A DNA stretch of 42,233 nucleotides from Gemmatimonadales bacterium UBA4456 (GCA_002390225.1 DGOW01000001.1:36281-78513), one strand, 5' to 3'; positions 32,709-41,003 are shown, counted from the first letter of the stretch. Numbers and translations are program-made. Notes: generated from the sequence alone by a model not told the origin.

Positions 32709-34139
32709 TCAGACCGAGGTCAGTCCGAACGTATGTTTCAGTGCCGAGCGGGCTCCGTGGTAGCCAGCCATCCCGTGCACGCCTCCGCCCGGTGGGGTCG
32801 AGGCGGAGCACAGGTAGAGGTCCCGGCGCGGAGTTCGGTATCCCGGTAGTCCCCACCGGGCCGGACCGACCATCTGGTTCAGCGTGAGCGCACCCCCGTT
32901 CACGTCTCCACCCACGAGGTTACCGTCCCAGCGCTCCAGTCGCCGCGTGTTCCAGGACGAGCGCGAAAGGACTCGTGACCTGAAGCCCGGAGCGAATCGT
33001 TCGATCTGCGCCTCGATCGCGTCCGTCGCATCTCCATTCCAACCGTTCGGCACGTGACAGTATGCCCAGGCCGTGTGCTTGCCCTCGGGAGCCCTGGAGT
33101 GATCGAAGAGCGACGGCTGGGCCAGGAGGACAAAGGGGCGCTCGCTTACCTTGCCGGCCGCCGGCGCTGCCTCCGAAGACACAATGTCTTCCAAGGTTCC
33201 TCCGACGTGCACCGTCCCCGCCCGTGCAACCGCCGGGTCACTCCAGGGAATCGGGCCATCAAGTGCCCAGTCGACCTTGAAGGCTCCCGGGCCATAGCGC
33301 CAGCGGCCCAGGCGTCGTCGGAACGAGGCGGACAAGCCGCTGTCTTCGAGGTTGGCGACCTGCCCATGCGTCAACGCGAGAAGTGTCGCGCGTGCGGTGG
33401 GGAGAGCGGCTAGAGATCGTACAGCGTGGCCCGTTTCGATCACGCCTCCGATCGATGTGAAGTAGCCCGCGAGCGCCCCAGTCAGAGTTCCTGCGCCACC
33501 TCGAGGGAAGGGCCAGCCAACTGCATGCGCTGCAACGATCAACGTCGCCCCGACTGCCCCGGTCAGCGTGTGCGTAAGGGGTGTTCCTGCATGTGCCGCG
33601 TTCCCGGCCAGAAGGGCTCGAGCCTGGTTGTGTCGAAATGCGTTCGCTATTCCCGGCGTCGAGCGAATCGCGAGAGGTGCCAGACGCGCCATGAGGAGTG
33701 GCGACCTCGGTGGCGACAGGGGCGAGCGGAGCAGATGTGTGATGAAGGTGTCCCAGTGCTCGACGAACGGTCCGAAGCGGCGGATCCACGCTGCGCCGTC
33801 GTCCCCGAGGGATGCTGCGGTCTGCTCGATATCTCGCTCCAGAATGGCGGCGTTCTCGCCCAGCAGCGGATGAGCTAGTGGCGCGCCGGGGTGCACCCAC
33901 TCCACCCCGAATGACTCGAGTGGCAGAGACGAGAAGAAGGGGGAGCCGATGCCGAGCGGATGCACGGCCGAGCCGACGTCATGGAGAAACCCCGGAAGCG
34001 TGACCTCTTCGGTTCGCGCTGCTCCCCCGACCGTTTCCGCGGCCTCGACCAGGAGAGTTGAGCACCCGTTGCGTTGAAGCTCGATTGCGGCGGCGAGGCC
34101 ATTGGGCCCCGCACCGACTACGACTGCGTCATAGCTCAT
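32709..34139 (-). CDS. FAD-dependent oxidoreductase, phytoene-desaturase/PYROXD2-like
   Basis: A 476-residue flavoprotein. MSYDAVVVGAGPNGLAAAIEL gives the GxGxxG (9-14) dinucleotide fold, TLLVEAAETVGGAAR the second FAD motif, and LHDVGSAVHPLGIGSPF a PYROXD2/carotenoid-desaturase block. GGGVHGMAGYHGARSAL near the C-terminus closes the FAD site. The middle contains GGAGTLTGALAGYF, typical of crtI-like proteins. The substrate is unknown; carotenoid genes are not next to it. It converges on apbE with only four bases between stops. It may share an upstream promoter with the histidine phosphatase, 27 bases away, on the same strand. Confidence 0.87.
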   Translation of the reverse strand: MSYDAVVVGAGPNGLAAAIELQRNGCSTLLVEAAETVGGAARTEEVTLPGFLHDVGSAVHPLGIGSPFFSSLPLESFGVEWVHPGAPLAHPLLGENAAILERDIEQTAASLGDDGAAWIRRFGPFVEHWDTFITHLLRSPLSPPRSPLLMARLAPLAIRSTPGIANAFRHNQARALLAGNAAHAGTPLTHTLTGAVGATLIVAAHAVGWPFPRGGAGTLTGALAGYFTSIGGVIETGHAVRSLAALPTARATLLALTHGQVANLEDSGLSASFRRRLGRWRYGPGAFKVDWALDGPIPWSDPAVARAGTVHVGGTLEDIVSSEAAPAAGKVSERPFVLLAQPSLFDHSRAPEGKHTAWAYCHVPNGWNGDATDAIEAQIERFAPGFRSRVLSRSSWNTRRLERWDGNLVGGDVNGGALTLNQMVGPARWGLPGYRTPRRDLYLCSASTPPGGGVHGMAGYHGARSALKHTFGLTSV

Positions 34140-34166
34140 CGGTCGTCTGGGCGAGGGCCTGTTGTG

Positions 34167-34709
34167 TCAGTTCGTGTAGAGAGATCCGAACCGAAGCATC
34201 ACTGTCGATGCCCCTGCTTCGGTGAGCGTGACAACGTAGAGTCGGTCGTATTCCATCTCTTTGATGGGCGTTCCCGGGTCGCCGCCGAGCGCCTCCACCA
34301 TTTGCGGCGTCGTGTTGCTGTGACCGAGAACCAGATGCCGGCCCGGTATCCCACGCAGGCGTTCCGCGAACCCAGCCAATTCGCTCGGATCGTACAGCTC
34401 CATCCCCAGGCCGGTGATCTCTGAGGTGGGTGCGCCGGTCGATCGCGTGCGCTTGAAGTCGGTCGTGTGAATGTGCGTGATCCCCGCGTCTTGCAGGAGC
34501 GTCGCGATCAGACCCGCCCTCGTCTGACCTTCGCTCGAGATCGGCGGATCGTTCGTCCCGTCCTCTGCACGTTCAGCATGTCGGACCAGGTACACGACGA
34601 CCGCGTCGGACTGGCCGACTCCCGGTGTCGGCACGCTGCCCAGCGCGAGAAGGGCGAGAAGTACCCACCGGAGGGGAGGGGTAGAACGGAACAGGAGGTG
34701 AAGACGCAT
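34167..34709 (-). CDS. Exported histidine phosphatase (phosphoglycerate-mutase-like)
   Basis: A 180-residue exported protein. Signal peptide MRLHLLFRSTPPLRWVLLALLALGSVPTPGVG is followed by VVVYLVRHAERAEDG, the RHG-type motif (Arg43-His44; His44 is the phosphorylated residue, here in RHAE form). Further motifs are HTTDFKRTRSTGAPT (substrate Arg) and LVLGHSN, with the second catalytic His. It removes phosphate from an unknown periplasmic substrate. The ATG at 34709 is chosen for the signal peptide; a longer frame runs to 34898 into the transporter remnant. It lies upstream of the PYROXD2-like gene on the same strand. Confidence 0.85.
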   Translation of the reverse strand: MRLHLLFRSTPPLRWVLLALLALGSVPTPGVGQSDAVVVYLVRHAERAEDGTNDPPISSEGQTRAGLIATLLQDAGITHIHTTDFKRTRSTGAPTSEITGLGMELYDPSELAGFAERLRGIPGRHLVLGHSNTTPQMVEALGGDPGTPIKEMEYDRLYVVTLTEAGASTVMLRFGSLYTN

Positions 34710-34729
34710 GGCGTCGGGGGGATAGAGAG

Positions 34730-35149
34730 TCAGGCCGCCCCGATCATACCCAGCACATCTGTGAGGAGCCACCAGACGGCAGCAACCATGACGGCCGCGG
34801 GAACGAACCATCGCAGCCAGTGGGTCAGCAGCCTGTCCCATCCTGACGGACGGTCGCCAGGCCGTTGGTGCAGGAGTGAGCTGCGGTCCATGACCCATCC
34901 GACAGTGAGCACCGCGATCAGTGCGTCAAACGTCTGACCGCCCGAGCCGAAGGTGAGATCCCAGGGCACGAAGATCTTCAGGTTGATCATCGGCGGGATT
35001 GCCAGCAGGAGCGAACCCGCATACACCGTCCGGACTGCCCGTCTCCGGGTCCATCCGAGCACATCCGCGAAGCTCGCCACCAGCACCTCATAAGCCGCGA
35101 TGCCCGCCGCTCGATCCAGGTATCCCAGTCCATGCCGTCGGCGGCCCAT
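34730..35149 (-). pseudogene. C-terminal fragment of a sodium:neurotransmitter-symporter (NSS/SNF) family transporter
   Basis: This 139-residue frame reads YLDRAAGIAAYEVLVASFADVLGW and then SLLLAIPPMINLKIF, FDALIAVLTVGWVMDRS, WLRWFVPAAVMVAAVWWLL. This matches the last part of NSS transporters (helices about 8-12, including the EV-x-VA-x2-D-x2-GW-x-R region). The normal family length is 430-500 residues, so more than half is missing. Upstream on the same strand another frame (to about 35337) carries TPSYDLDTVGRQIP, but I cannot connect it to the family. The sequence to the other side is the RNase P RNA gene. It is most likely a deletion remnant and, if translated, would not be a working transporter. 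Confidence 0.55.
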
Positions 35150-35363
35150 GAAGCCGGATACTCGTCCGCGGCGGCCCGTGTGACATGGCTCTGACGCGCT
35201 TGCGAGCAGTTGTTCATCGGGATGTGTGTCCCGAGAATCGGAATCTGGCGACCGACCGTGTCGAGGTCATATGAGGGTGTCATCATGGCCGCGACGATAC
35301 CGCTCAGCCGACTGGCGAGCGAGTCGGGGTAGCACATGGGTGGTCGTCGACGCCATCTTTACC

Positions 35364-35730
35364 GTGAGCGTGGCGAGTGAGGATCGCCGTCGGATTCGTC
35401 CGGCGGAGGAAAGTCCGAGCTCCGAAGGGCAGGGTGCCGGGTAACGCCCGGGCGTCGAGAGACGACGGAAAGTGCAACAGAAAAGACACCGCCGATGACC
35501 GTTCGCGGAACAGGTAAGGTTGAAATGGTGCGGTAAGAGCGCACCGGGCCCCTGGTGACAGGGGTCGCATGGCAAACCCCACCCGGAGCAAGGCCAAATA
35601 GGGGGCGATGGAGCGGCCCGTTCCATTCGAGTCCCGGGTAGGCCGCACGAGGCCGTTGGCAACAGCGGTCCTAGATGAATGATCCTCCCCCCGCGAGGGG
35701 GACAGAACTCGGCTTATTCCGCGCGCTCAC
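35364..35730 (+). ncRNA. rnpB: RNase P RNA, bacterial type A
   Basis: All universally conserved blocks are present in order: GAGGAAAGTCCGAGCTCC (35406-35423), ACAGAAAAGACACCGCC (about 35478), GTAAGGTTGAAATGGTGCGGTAAGAGCGCACC (35515-35545, in two parts around GAAATGGTGCGG), GGCAAACCCCACCCGGAGCAAGGCCAAATAG (35571-35601) and ACAGAACTCGGCTTAT (35702-35717). The outer helix P1 is given by GTGAGCG (35364-35370) pairing with the CGCTCAC end near 35724-35730. It is the catalytic RNA that matures tRNA 5' ends. The ends are estimated from P1 pairing and could differ by a few bases. Long open frames on the minus strand here are chance. Confidence 0.95.
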
Positions 35731-35880
35731 TGTGACGGCGTCCGTCGCGACAACCGCGGCGGGCGCCGACCCGTATGCGCCATCGGGCTACGAGGGGTAC
35801 ACTCTCGTAACCCGATCACCGAACATGTCTAGGTTCGCTAGGTGACAAGTACAACCTCTGATCCCGTGTGGGGCCCCGCC

Positions 35881-36435
35881 GTGCACAGAATCCTCCTCTC
35901 CCTCATCGCTCTCGCCGTCGTCACGATCACCGATCCCGGGCGTTCGGACGCTCAGGTCCGCGTGGAGGCGAACGGCAACCTGGGATTCACGATTGTGAAT
36001 CCCGTCAATTGGCTTGGACAGGGTGCCTTCGATGCGGAGCGATTGGCTTATGGCGGCGACGTCGCCGTCGTCTTTGGGCGTCGCTACGGGCGAGGTCTGC
36101 AGCTTGCGCTGGATTTCGGATATCAGCACCTGTTGAGCTACAAGTTCATTCAGCAGGGTGTCCCTCAGGCGTATTCGGCCGATGTCTATCGTGCCGCCAT
36201 GACGACTCGCTTCTGGTTCAGCGAAGGCCTGTGGTTCGGAGAGGCTGGATTCGGTGCGTTCCGATTCGCCGCACGGACCGATCCTTCTATCACGGCCGGT
36301 TTTGGTACCGCGTTCGAAATCGGTGAGCGGCTCTCCATACCGGTCCGGGCGCGCGGCGCCGTGGTCTTTGGTGGAACGTCTCAGATCGGTCCTGTCTGGC
36401 TGAGCACGGGCCTATCGTACCGCCTCAGCAGCTGA
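35881..36435 (+). CDS. Secreted outer-membrane beta-barrel-like protein
   Basis: About 184 residues. GTG 35881 gives a signal peptide MHRILLSLIALAVVTITDPGRSDAQ; an in-frame GTG at 35842 would add 13 residues. The mature part alternates polar and hydrophobic residues with aromatic ends: RVEANGNLGFTIV, GGDVAVVFGRRYGRGLQLALDFGYQH, TRFWFSEGLWFGEAGFGAFRF and VWLSTGLSYRLSS. This suggests an eight-strand beta-barrel such as an OmpA/OmpW-like or outer-membrane assembly protein. No family signature can be assigned. It stands alone, 77 bases before the tRNA. Confidence 0.7.
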   Translation: MHRILLSLIALAVVTITDPGRSDAQVRVEANGNLGFTIVNPVNWLGQGAFDAERLAYGGDVAVVFGRRYGRGLQLALDFGYQHLLSYKFIQQGVPQAYSADVYRAAMTTRFWFSEGLWFGEAGFGAFRFAARTDPSITAGFGTAFEIGERLSIPVRARGAVVFGGTSQIGPVWLSTGLSYRLSS

Positions 36436-36512
36436 CGCGCGTCCGCTTGACCCACCTCCGGCTTTCGCGATCTTCAGCGACCTGCGAACGGGCCTGGCCC
36501 GCGCAGCATCAA

Positions 36513-36586
36513 GCGCCCGTAGCTCAGCTGGATAGAGCGCGTGCCTCCGGAGCACGAGGTCACAGGTTCGAATCCTGTCGGGCGCA
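36513..36586 (+). tRNA. tRNA-Arg (anticodon CCG)
   Basis: A 74-base cloverleaf. The acceptor GCGCCCG pairs with CGGGCGC, the D-arm is GCTC...GAGC, the anticodon arm is CGTGC-CTCCGGA-GCACG with anticodon CCG (reads CGG), the variable loop is AGGTC, and the T-arm is ACAGG-TTCGAAT-CCTGT. Discriminator A follows; CCA is not encoded (the bases are CTA). An intrinsic terminator follows directly. Confidence 0.97.
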
Positions 36587-36594
36587 CTAGATAG

Positions 36595-36627
36595 GCGCCA
36601 AGGTCCTTCGCTGGCCTTGGCGTTTTT
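36595..36627 (+). terminator. Rho-independent terminator after tRNA-Arg
   Basis: CGCCAAGG (36596-36603) pairs with CCTTGGCG (36615-36622) over an 11-base loop, followed by TTTTT (36623-36627). It ends the tRNA transcript on the plus strand. Confidence 0.88.
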
Positions 36628-36690
36628 CTGTTCTCCAGAGGCGAGGACAGCCGCCCAGAACACCGACCTCATCCTTCGTGCGTGCATAGC

Positions 36691-36729
36691 AAGAACGCCG
36701 AGGCCCTCTGCGCGGGCCTCGGCGTTCTT
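36691..36729 (-). terminator. Perfect 16-bp hairpin, probable minus-strand terminator
   Basis: AAGAACGCCGAGGCCC (36691-36706) and GGGCCTCGGCGTTCTT (36714-36729) form a perfect 16-base-pair stem with a seven-base loop. It lies 13 bases beyond the stop of the minus-strand remnant at 36743. A terminal TT is present in the right direction but no long U-run, so it may work as a terminator or as an RNA-stabilising hairpin. Confidence 0.55.
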
Positions 36730-36742
36730 CGCATCTGTCCTA

Positions 36743-36905
36743 TCAATCTTCGAACCCGGGGGGGAGTGGATTGTCAATGTCGTCCATCACCAGCATGTCG
36801 AGCGCCGTATGGATCCCGAATCCTCCGGGGAAGGTGAAGGTCAGTCCGCCCGATGCCCCGGGGGGTCGACCGCTAGCTTCCTGCCTCCAGACCGACCCTC
36901 TTCAA
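36743..36905 (-). pseudogene. C-terminal remnant of an unrecognised minus-strand gene
   Basis: On the minus strand a frame ending at 36743 reads PPGASGGLTFTFPGGFGIHT and then ALDMLVMDDIDNPLPPGFED before the stop. No start codon lies at its head and an in-frame stop precedes it, while an overlapping minus-strand frame contributes EEGRSGGRKLAVD before it runs into a stop at 36841. Together they look like the end of a protein with one frameshift. The amine oxidase gene starts at 36919 on the other strand, leaving no room for the rest. I do not recognise the family. The hairpin at 36691-36729 would serve as its terminator. Confidence 0.33.
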
Positions 36906-36918
36906 CAGGAAGATCCAC

Positions 36919-37995
36919 GTGCCTCCAGCTGCAGATGTCGTAGTGATCGGCGGTGGTGTGGCGGGACTCGCGATAGCGCGAGCCCTTCAGGCTCAGGGGT
37001 GCAGTGTCATCGTATTCGAGGCGCGTGACCGGGTCGGTGGTCGGCTTCGTTCGGTATCGGTCGGCGAGGCGGGTATCGACCTGGGGGCGACGTGGTTCTG
37101 GGCCAACGAACCGCGAGTTGTCCGCCTGATCGACGAACTCGGTCTGGAGACTCACCCCCAGTATCTCGAGGGCGATGCGCTCTATCAGGTGCCGGGAGGG
37201 GTTCATCGAATAGCCGGGAATCCAGTCGACGTACCCGCAGGCCGATTGAAGGCCGGCATGCAGGGTCTGGCCGAGGCGCTGGCTGGGAGTCTCAGCGAGG
37301 GCTCGCTGCTCCTCGAGCAGGCGGTTGAGCGGGTTCGTGATGGCGGCGACATGCTCTGCGTCGAGGGACCATTCGGTTCGATCGAGGCCCGTCACGTCGT
37401 GATTGCACTACCCCCGGTCCTCGCGATCCGAATGCTCGAGTTCCAACCAGCTCTGCCGGAGTCGATTCGGACGGTCGCCGAGACCGTTCCCGTATGGATG
37501 GGCGCGGTGACAAAGGTCGTCGTTCGCTACGAGCACGCATTCTGGCGCGATATCGGTCTGGCTGGGTCGGCGATGAGTCAGATCGGACCGATGCGGGAAG
37601 TGCACGACATGAGCGGCCCGGACGGTTCGCCTGCTGCGCTGTTCGGTTTCGTTCCCCCGCTGGCCCCGGGTGCCCCGACGGTCACTCGAGACATGGTACG
37701 TGGCCAGCTAGGAGACCTCTTCGGCCCAGATGCGCCCGAGCCGACTGAGGTCTTCATCTGCGACTGGCGTCTCGAGGAGTTCACGACGCCACCGGAGGCT
37801 GATGCGCTTCAGGCGTATGAGACGTATGGCCATCCAGTTTTCCAGGTAGCGGCCATGGGCGGGCGTCTGCACTGGGCCTCGACCGAAACGGCTCGGGAGT
37901 GTCCCGGGCACATCGAGGGAGCGTTGTCAGCCGGTGCGCGAGCTACGGCCGCAATCCTCCTGGATCACGGACACCAGGCCGACCCGAACTCATGA
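36919..37995 (+). CDS. FAD-dependent amine oxidase-like protein (MAO family)
   Basis: A 358-residue flavoprotein, shorter than the usual 430-500 residues. It starts at GTG 36919 with CAGGAAG upstream. VVVIGGGVAGLAIARALQ is the FAD fold, EARDRVGGRLRSV the second motif (the Arg-Gly-Gly-Arg dinucleotide ribose pocket) and GIDLGATWFW the substrate-domain block. GRLHWASTETARECPGHIEGAL near the C-terminus is the flavin-contacting ending. It oxidises amines to aldehydes with release of peroxide; the actual amine is unknown. It overlaps the next gene through ATGA. It is cytoplasmic. Confidence 0.87.
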   Translation: MPPAADVVVIGGGVAGLAIARALQAQGCSVIVFEARDRVGGRLRSVSVGEAGIDLGATWFWANEPRVVRLIDELGLETHPQYLEGDALYQVPGGVHRIAGNPVDVPAGRLKAGMQGLAEALAGSLSEGSLLLEQAVERVRDGGDMLCVEGPFGSIEARHVVIALPPVLAIRMLEFQPALPESIRTVAETVPVWMGAVTKVVVRYEHAFWRDIGLAGSAMSQIGPMREVHDMSGPDGSPAALFGFVPPLAPGAPTVTRDMVRGQLGDLFGPDAPEPTEVFICDWRLEEFTTPPEADALQAYETYGHPVFQVAAMGGRLHWASTETARECPGHIEGALSAGARATAAILLDHGHQADPNS

Positions 37996-38657
37996 TCACG
38001 CTGCTTCGGTCTCGACTTTTCTGGCTCGATCTCGCGCGCCTTCAGGTCGGTCTTTTCCTCTTCGGTTTCGCGATCGCGCTCATGCTCGAGGCGGGCATAG
38101 GTCTCGATCCATGGTCCGCTTTCCATGAAGTGGTCAGCCAACGTTCAGGCTTGAGTTTCGGCCGCATCGCTCAGGTGACGGGTTTGGTGTTGATCCTGAC
38201 CAGTCGCGTCCTGCTGTCCGTGAAACCGGGGATCGCCACGGTGCTCAATATGCTGTTGATCGGGCCCTGGGTTGATCTGGTTCGACCGTTCGTCGATGTC
38301 ACCGATGGGTTCGGTCCGGGGGTCATCCAATTTCTGGTAGCGATCGGGATCCTCGGGGTTGGTACCGCGGTCTACATCGGAGCGTCACTCGGAGCAGGGC
38401 CGCGCGATGGACTCGCGATGGGTCTGTCGCGTCGCATGGATAAGAGCCTCCGCGCCTCACGCATCGGCGTTGAAGTGGTGGTGCTCGTGCTGGCAGTCGT
38501 ACTCGGCGGCTCGATCGGGTGGGGGACTCTGATCTTCGCACTTCTCATGGGACCGACGATGCAGGCATCCCTCCGGCTCTTCCGCGTCTCTTACGATCCG
38601 TCTCCGGCGTACCAGCGCTATGGGGAGCACCCTCCGCATACAGGCGGGGTGCGGTAG
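37992..38657 (+). CDS. YczE/YitT-family membrane protein
   Basis: A 221-residue inner-membrane protein of about six helices: VGLFLFGFAIALMLEAGIGLDPWSAFH, GRIAQVTGLVLIL, PGIATVLNMLLIGPWVD, GVGTAVYIGASLGAGPRDGLAMG and GWGTLIFALLMGP. The LDPWSAFHE and GPRDGL motifs are typical of YczE/YyaS/YitT proteins, whose function is poorly known. I chose ATG 37992 over the upstream start at 37899, because it overlaps the amine oxidase stop (ATGA) and begins right before the first helix. Thus the two genes are translationally coupled. Confidence 0.83.
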   Translation: MITLLRSRLFWLDLARLQVGLFLFGFAIALMLEAGIGLDPWSAFHEVVSQRSGLSFGRIAQVTGLVLILTSRVLLSVKPGIATVLNMLLIGPWVDLVRPFVDVTDGFGPGVIQFLVAIGILGVGTAVYIGASLGAGPRDGLAMGLSRRMDKSLRASRIGVEVVVLVLAVVLGGSIGWGTLIFALLMGPTMQASLRLFRVSYDPSPAYQRYGEHPPHTGGVR

Positions 38658-38772
38658 CGCGTTCGAAAGACCGCAGGTTCGGCAGCTGTGCCACGCCTGC
38701 GCGGGCCTTGCCGCACCGAACTGAGTCAGAAACGTTCCCTGTCTCGTTACGTGTTGCCGTCAGGAGCGTGAG

Positions 38773-39390
38773 ATGAAGAGTAGTATCGTTCGGTCCTGTG
38801 CCCTGCTCGGCGTGCTCGCCGTGGCCTCTTGTGGTGCTGATGACCCTGCCGGGGTCACAGCTGACCTTTCCGACGTGGAAGCACAGGAACTCGCGGGCGT
38901 GATCTTTTCTCTTGGCTTCCTGAACTCACTCACCCTCGCGCCGCAGCCCGTTGAAGGCCCGGCGCGGGTGATTGAGACCTACACGGAGACCTTCCAGACC
39001 ACGGCTGCTTGCCCGTCGGGTGGTACGGTTGACCTTGATGCTACCCTGAATTTCACGTTTGACACTGAAACCGGTGCTTCGTCTGTCGACTATTCGATCA
39101 TCCAGACGCACAATGCGTGCGTAGGCCTGGGCGATCAGGGCACAACGTTCACGCTGAACGGGAACCCGAACATCGCCTTCGACCTGCTGGCTGACACCGA
39201 CGTTCAGAGCGAGTCGACGTCGTGGTCGGGTGGGATTAACGGATCGATCGCCTGGGAAACCTCCGGTAGGTCAGGTACCTGCTCGACCAACCTCGAATAC
39301 TTGGGCTCGAGTACCTCGCAGGCCGTCACGTTTTCCCTGAGTGGGACCATCTGCGGCGCCTCAATCTCCCGAAGCTTCGGTGTGGGCTGA
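38773..39390 (+). CDS. Lipoprotein of unknown function
   Basis: A 205-residue lipoprotein, with ATG 38773 preceded by GGAG. The lipobox AVASC puts lipidation at Cys20. The rest is rich in Thr/Ser and beta-strand patterns (TYTETFQTTAACPSGGTVDLDATLNFTFD; DVQSESTSWSGGINGSIAWE, each seen as separate stretches). Paired Cys residues include AACPSGG, HNACVG, SGTCST and GTICGA, suggesting disulfides. I know no named family. Its last 30 bases overlap the end of a minus-strand pseudogene. Confidence 0.7.
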   Translation: MKSSIVRSCALLGVLAVASCGADDPAGVTADLSDVEAQELAGVIFSLGFLNSLTLAPQPVEGPARVIETYTETFQTTAACPSGGTVDLDATLNFTFDTETGASSVDYSIIQTHNACVGLGDQGTTFTLNGNPNIAFDLLADTDVQSESTSWSGGINGSIAWETSGRSGTCSTNLEYLGSSTSQAVTFSLSGTICGASISRSFGVG

Positions 39391-39831
39391 CGCGTCTCCC
39401 GATGTCAGCTGCCGGGGTTTTGAATCATCCGCCACAGCCAGGACGCCGAACTCTGCGCCGAGTGCGCCGACCCAGCGGACATCGGACTCTGCAAGACCGC
39501 CGTATTGCCTCTGGGCAAGTCGCAGCACCGTGGATGGTGAGGCCGCGATCAAGACGTTCGGGTCTTGTGATCGCTGTGCGACGGTTCGTGCGTATGCTAC
39601 GCCGCCACAGGCACCTGGCAGATTAGTCGTCCGCACCAGGCCGGGTGCGAGCCCGAGGTCCGAGAGAACCTGCCCGACCGACCGACAGGTCAGGTCCCAT
39701 CCCCCGCCAGCGTTGGCGGGTGCGATGCATTCCCACCCGCGCGACACCTCGCTGGGTGAGCAGGCGGTTGTCATCAGGCCAGCGATCGCGAGTAGCATTG
39801 TTCGGACCCGGATCGAGATGTCTCGACTCAC
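39361..39831 (-). pseudogene. Truncated TctC/Bug-type tricarboxylate-transporter binding protein
   Basis: The 156-residue frame starts at GTG 39831 with a weak lipoprotein-like signal (MTTAC, Cys24) and reads WECIAPANAGGGWDLTCRSV, GLVRTTNLPGACGGVAYARTV, NVLIAASPSTVLRLAQRQYGG and DVRWVGALGAEFGVLAV. This is the first third of a Bug/TctC periplasmic solute-binding protein, normally about 320 residues. After about residue 135 it turns into SKPRQLTSGDASAHTEASGD with no similarity, running into the end of the neighbouring lipoprotein gene. No tctA or tctB is present. GTGA overlap with the fragment upstream shows that they were one operon. A non-functional remnant is the best reading. Confidence 0.6.
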
Positions 39832-40010
39832 TGCATCTCTCCGACGTGTATCAGGCTGTCGCCCTGATGCACCAGAGGGTTCACCGCATGCCCCATGATC
39901 ATCCCCGACGCCCGTGCGGACTTCGTCACGTCCACGGCCATCTTGTTTCCATCGTCTTTAACGAGTGGTTCGTGAGTCGCTTCATCATGTTCAACCGGTG
40001 TAACAGCGGG
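39828..40010 (-). pseudogene. C-terminal remnant resembling succinylglutamate desuccinylase/aspartoacylase
   Basis: A minus-strand frame ending in a TGA that overlaps the TctC start reads SARASGMIMGHAVNPLVHQG and DSLIHVGEMQ. It resembles the last part of AstE/AspA-family zinc acylases (aPxDGxVIGRxxLPLVxxGDALFHI). Upstream, DGNKMAVDVTK could be the preceding strand, but no zinc motif or start is found before it and the methyltransferase gene follows on the other strand. It is therefore a tail fragment only. Identity is tentative. Confidence 0.35.
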
Positions 40011-40196
40011 CGCACAACTTAGAACATGTCGACCCGAAACGCCGCAGTGTCGAGCATGGATATCGTGATTGGGATTGCCGTAGCTATGACCATGCTCACC
40101 GCCGAAGACTCGCACGAACGCTGTCCACGGTCGGTAGGATCGAGATGGGGTATAGCTGACTTGTCGGGTTCACTTCCGATTGAGACCTTCCGCGTC

Positions 40197-40985
40197 ATGA
40201 AGCTTCCCATCCGTTGGCGCCGGGCGCTCTCGCGCCCGATCGATGCCATTCCAGTGACCATTGGCACAGGGCCTAATCGCGGTTCGCGATGGAGTCTTCC
40301 TATCTCCGGCAGAGGGTTCGGCGCAGGTCGATTCGAGGTCGATAAGTTCGAGGCACTCGAAGCGCTTCTTTCCCCGGGTGACGTGTTCTGGGACGTAGGC
40401 GCGCACTATGGCTATGCGACTCTGCTCGGCGCGAGGATTGCCGGACCTGGCGGTTCGGTATGGTCCTTCGAGCCCTCCGCGCTCAACCGATCCTACCTCC
40501 ACCGTCACGTGCTCTGGAATTGTTCTGACACGGTAACTTTGATGCCCTATGCGCTGGCGGACGCGGACGGACTAGAGGCTTTTGGCGGTCAGGGAAGCTC
40601 GATGGCCCTCGGGCTTGGTCGCGGCAGTGAGGAGGTAGGGGTCCGTACGGTCGGTAGCCTTCTCAAGGAAGGGATTCCGGAGCCGACAATCATGAAGATC
40701 GACGTCGAGGGGGCGGAAAGCCGGATGCTACAGGGGGCCATGGCGACCCGCGTGCGACCGACGGTGATGTGTTCAGTCCACGACTCGGAGCAGTTGGAGC
40801 TCTGTGCCGACCTGCTGAAGCGGGCAGGCTATGTCGTTCTTCCGTCCCGGCCGATCAGGGCCTTCCTGGACGGTCGGTCTCCCTGGCGGGGCGACCCGGA
40901 CCTCGTGGCGGTCGCTGAAGGGCAGGCGCTCGTCAGGGCTCGCCTCGATGCGACCGAACTCTACCGTGGAGCCGAGGCGCTTTAG
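40197..40985 (+). CDS. FkbM-family methyltransferase
   Basis: A 262-residue SAM-dependent methyltransferase. Residues about 60-80 hold the SAM motif FWDVGAHYGYATLLGARIAG, followed by VWSFEPSALNRSYLHRH and the FkbM hallmark MKIDVEGAESRMLQG (Asp and Glu near 165-168). The chosen ATG 40197 gives a protein starting MKLPIRWRRAL; the open frame extends to 40026, across part of the aspartoacylase-like remnant on the other strand. FkbM-type enzymes methylate sugars, lipids or polyketides. The substrate is unknown, with no polysaccharide cluster nearby. Confidence 0.85.
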   Translation: MKLPIRWRRALSRPIDAIPVTIGTGPNRGSRWSLPISGRGFGAGRFEVDKFEALEALLSPGDVFWDVGAHYGYATLLGARIAGPGGSVWSFEPSALNRSYLHRHVLWNCSDTVTLMPYALADADGLEAFGGQGSSMALGLGRGSEEVGVRTVGSLLKEGIPEPTIMKIDVEGAESRMLQGAMATRVRPTVMCSVHDSEQLELCADLLKRAGYVVLPSRPIRAFLDGRSPWRGDPDLVAVAEGQALVRARLDATELYRGAEAL

Positions 40986-41003
40986 GTCGTACGGCCTCGC
41001 AGG

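Noticed and set aside
35304..35662. Several minus-strand open frames over 35.3-35.66 kb
   Set aside because: They lie over the RNase P RNA, whose conserved blocks explain the sequence.
40026..40196. 57-residue N-terminal extension of the FkbM methyltransferase
   Set aside because: It lacks family similarity and its first part overlaps or abuts the region of the minus-strand aspartoacylase-like remnant; ATG 40197 begins just before the conserved domain.
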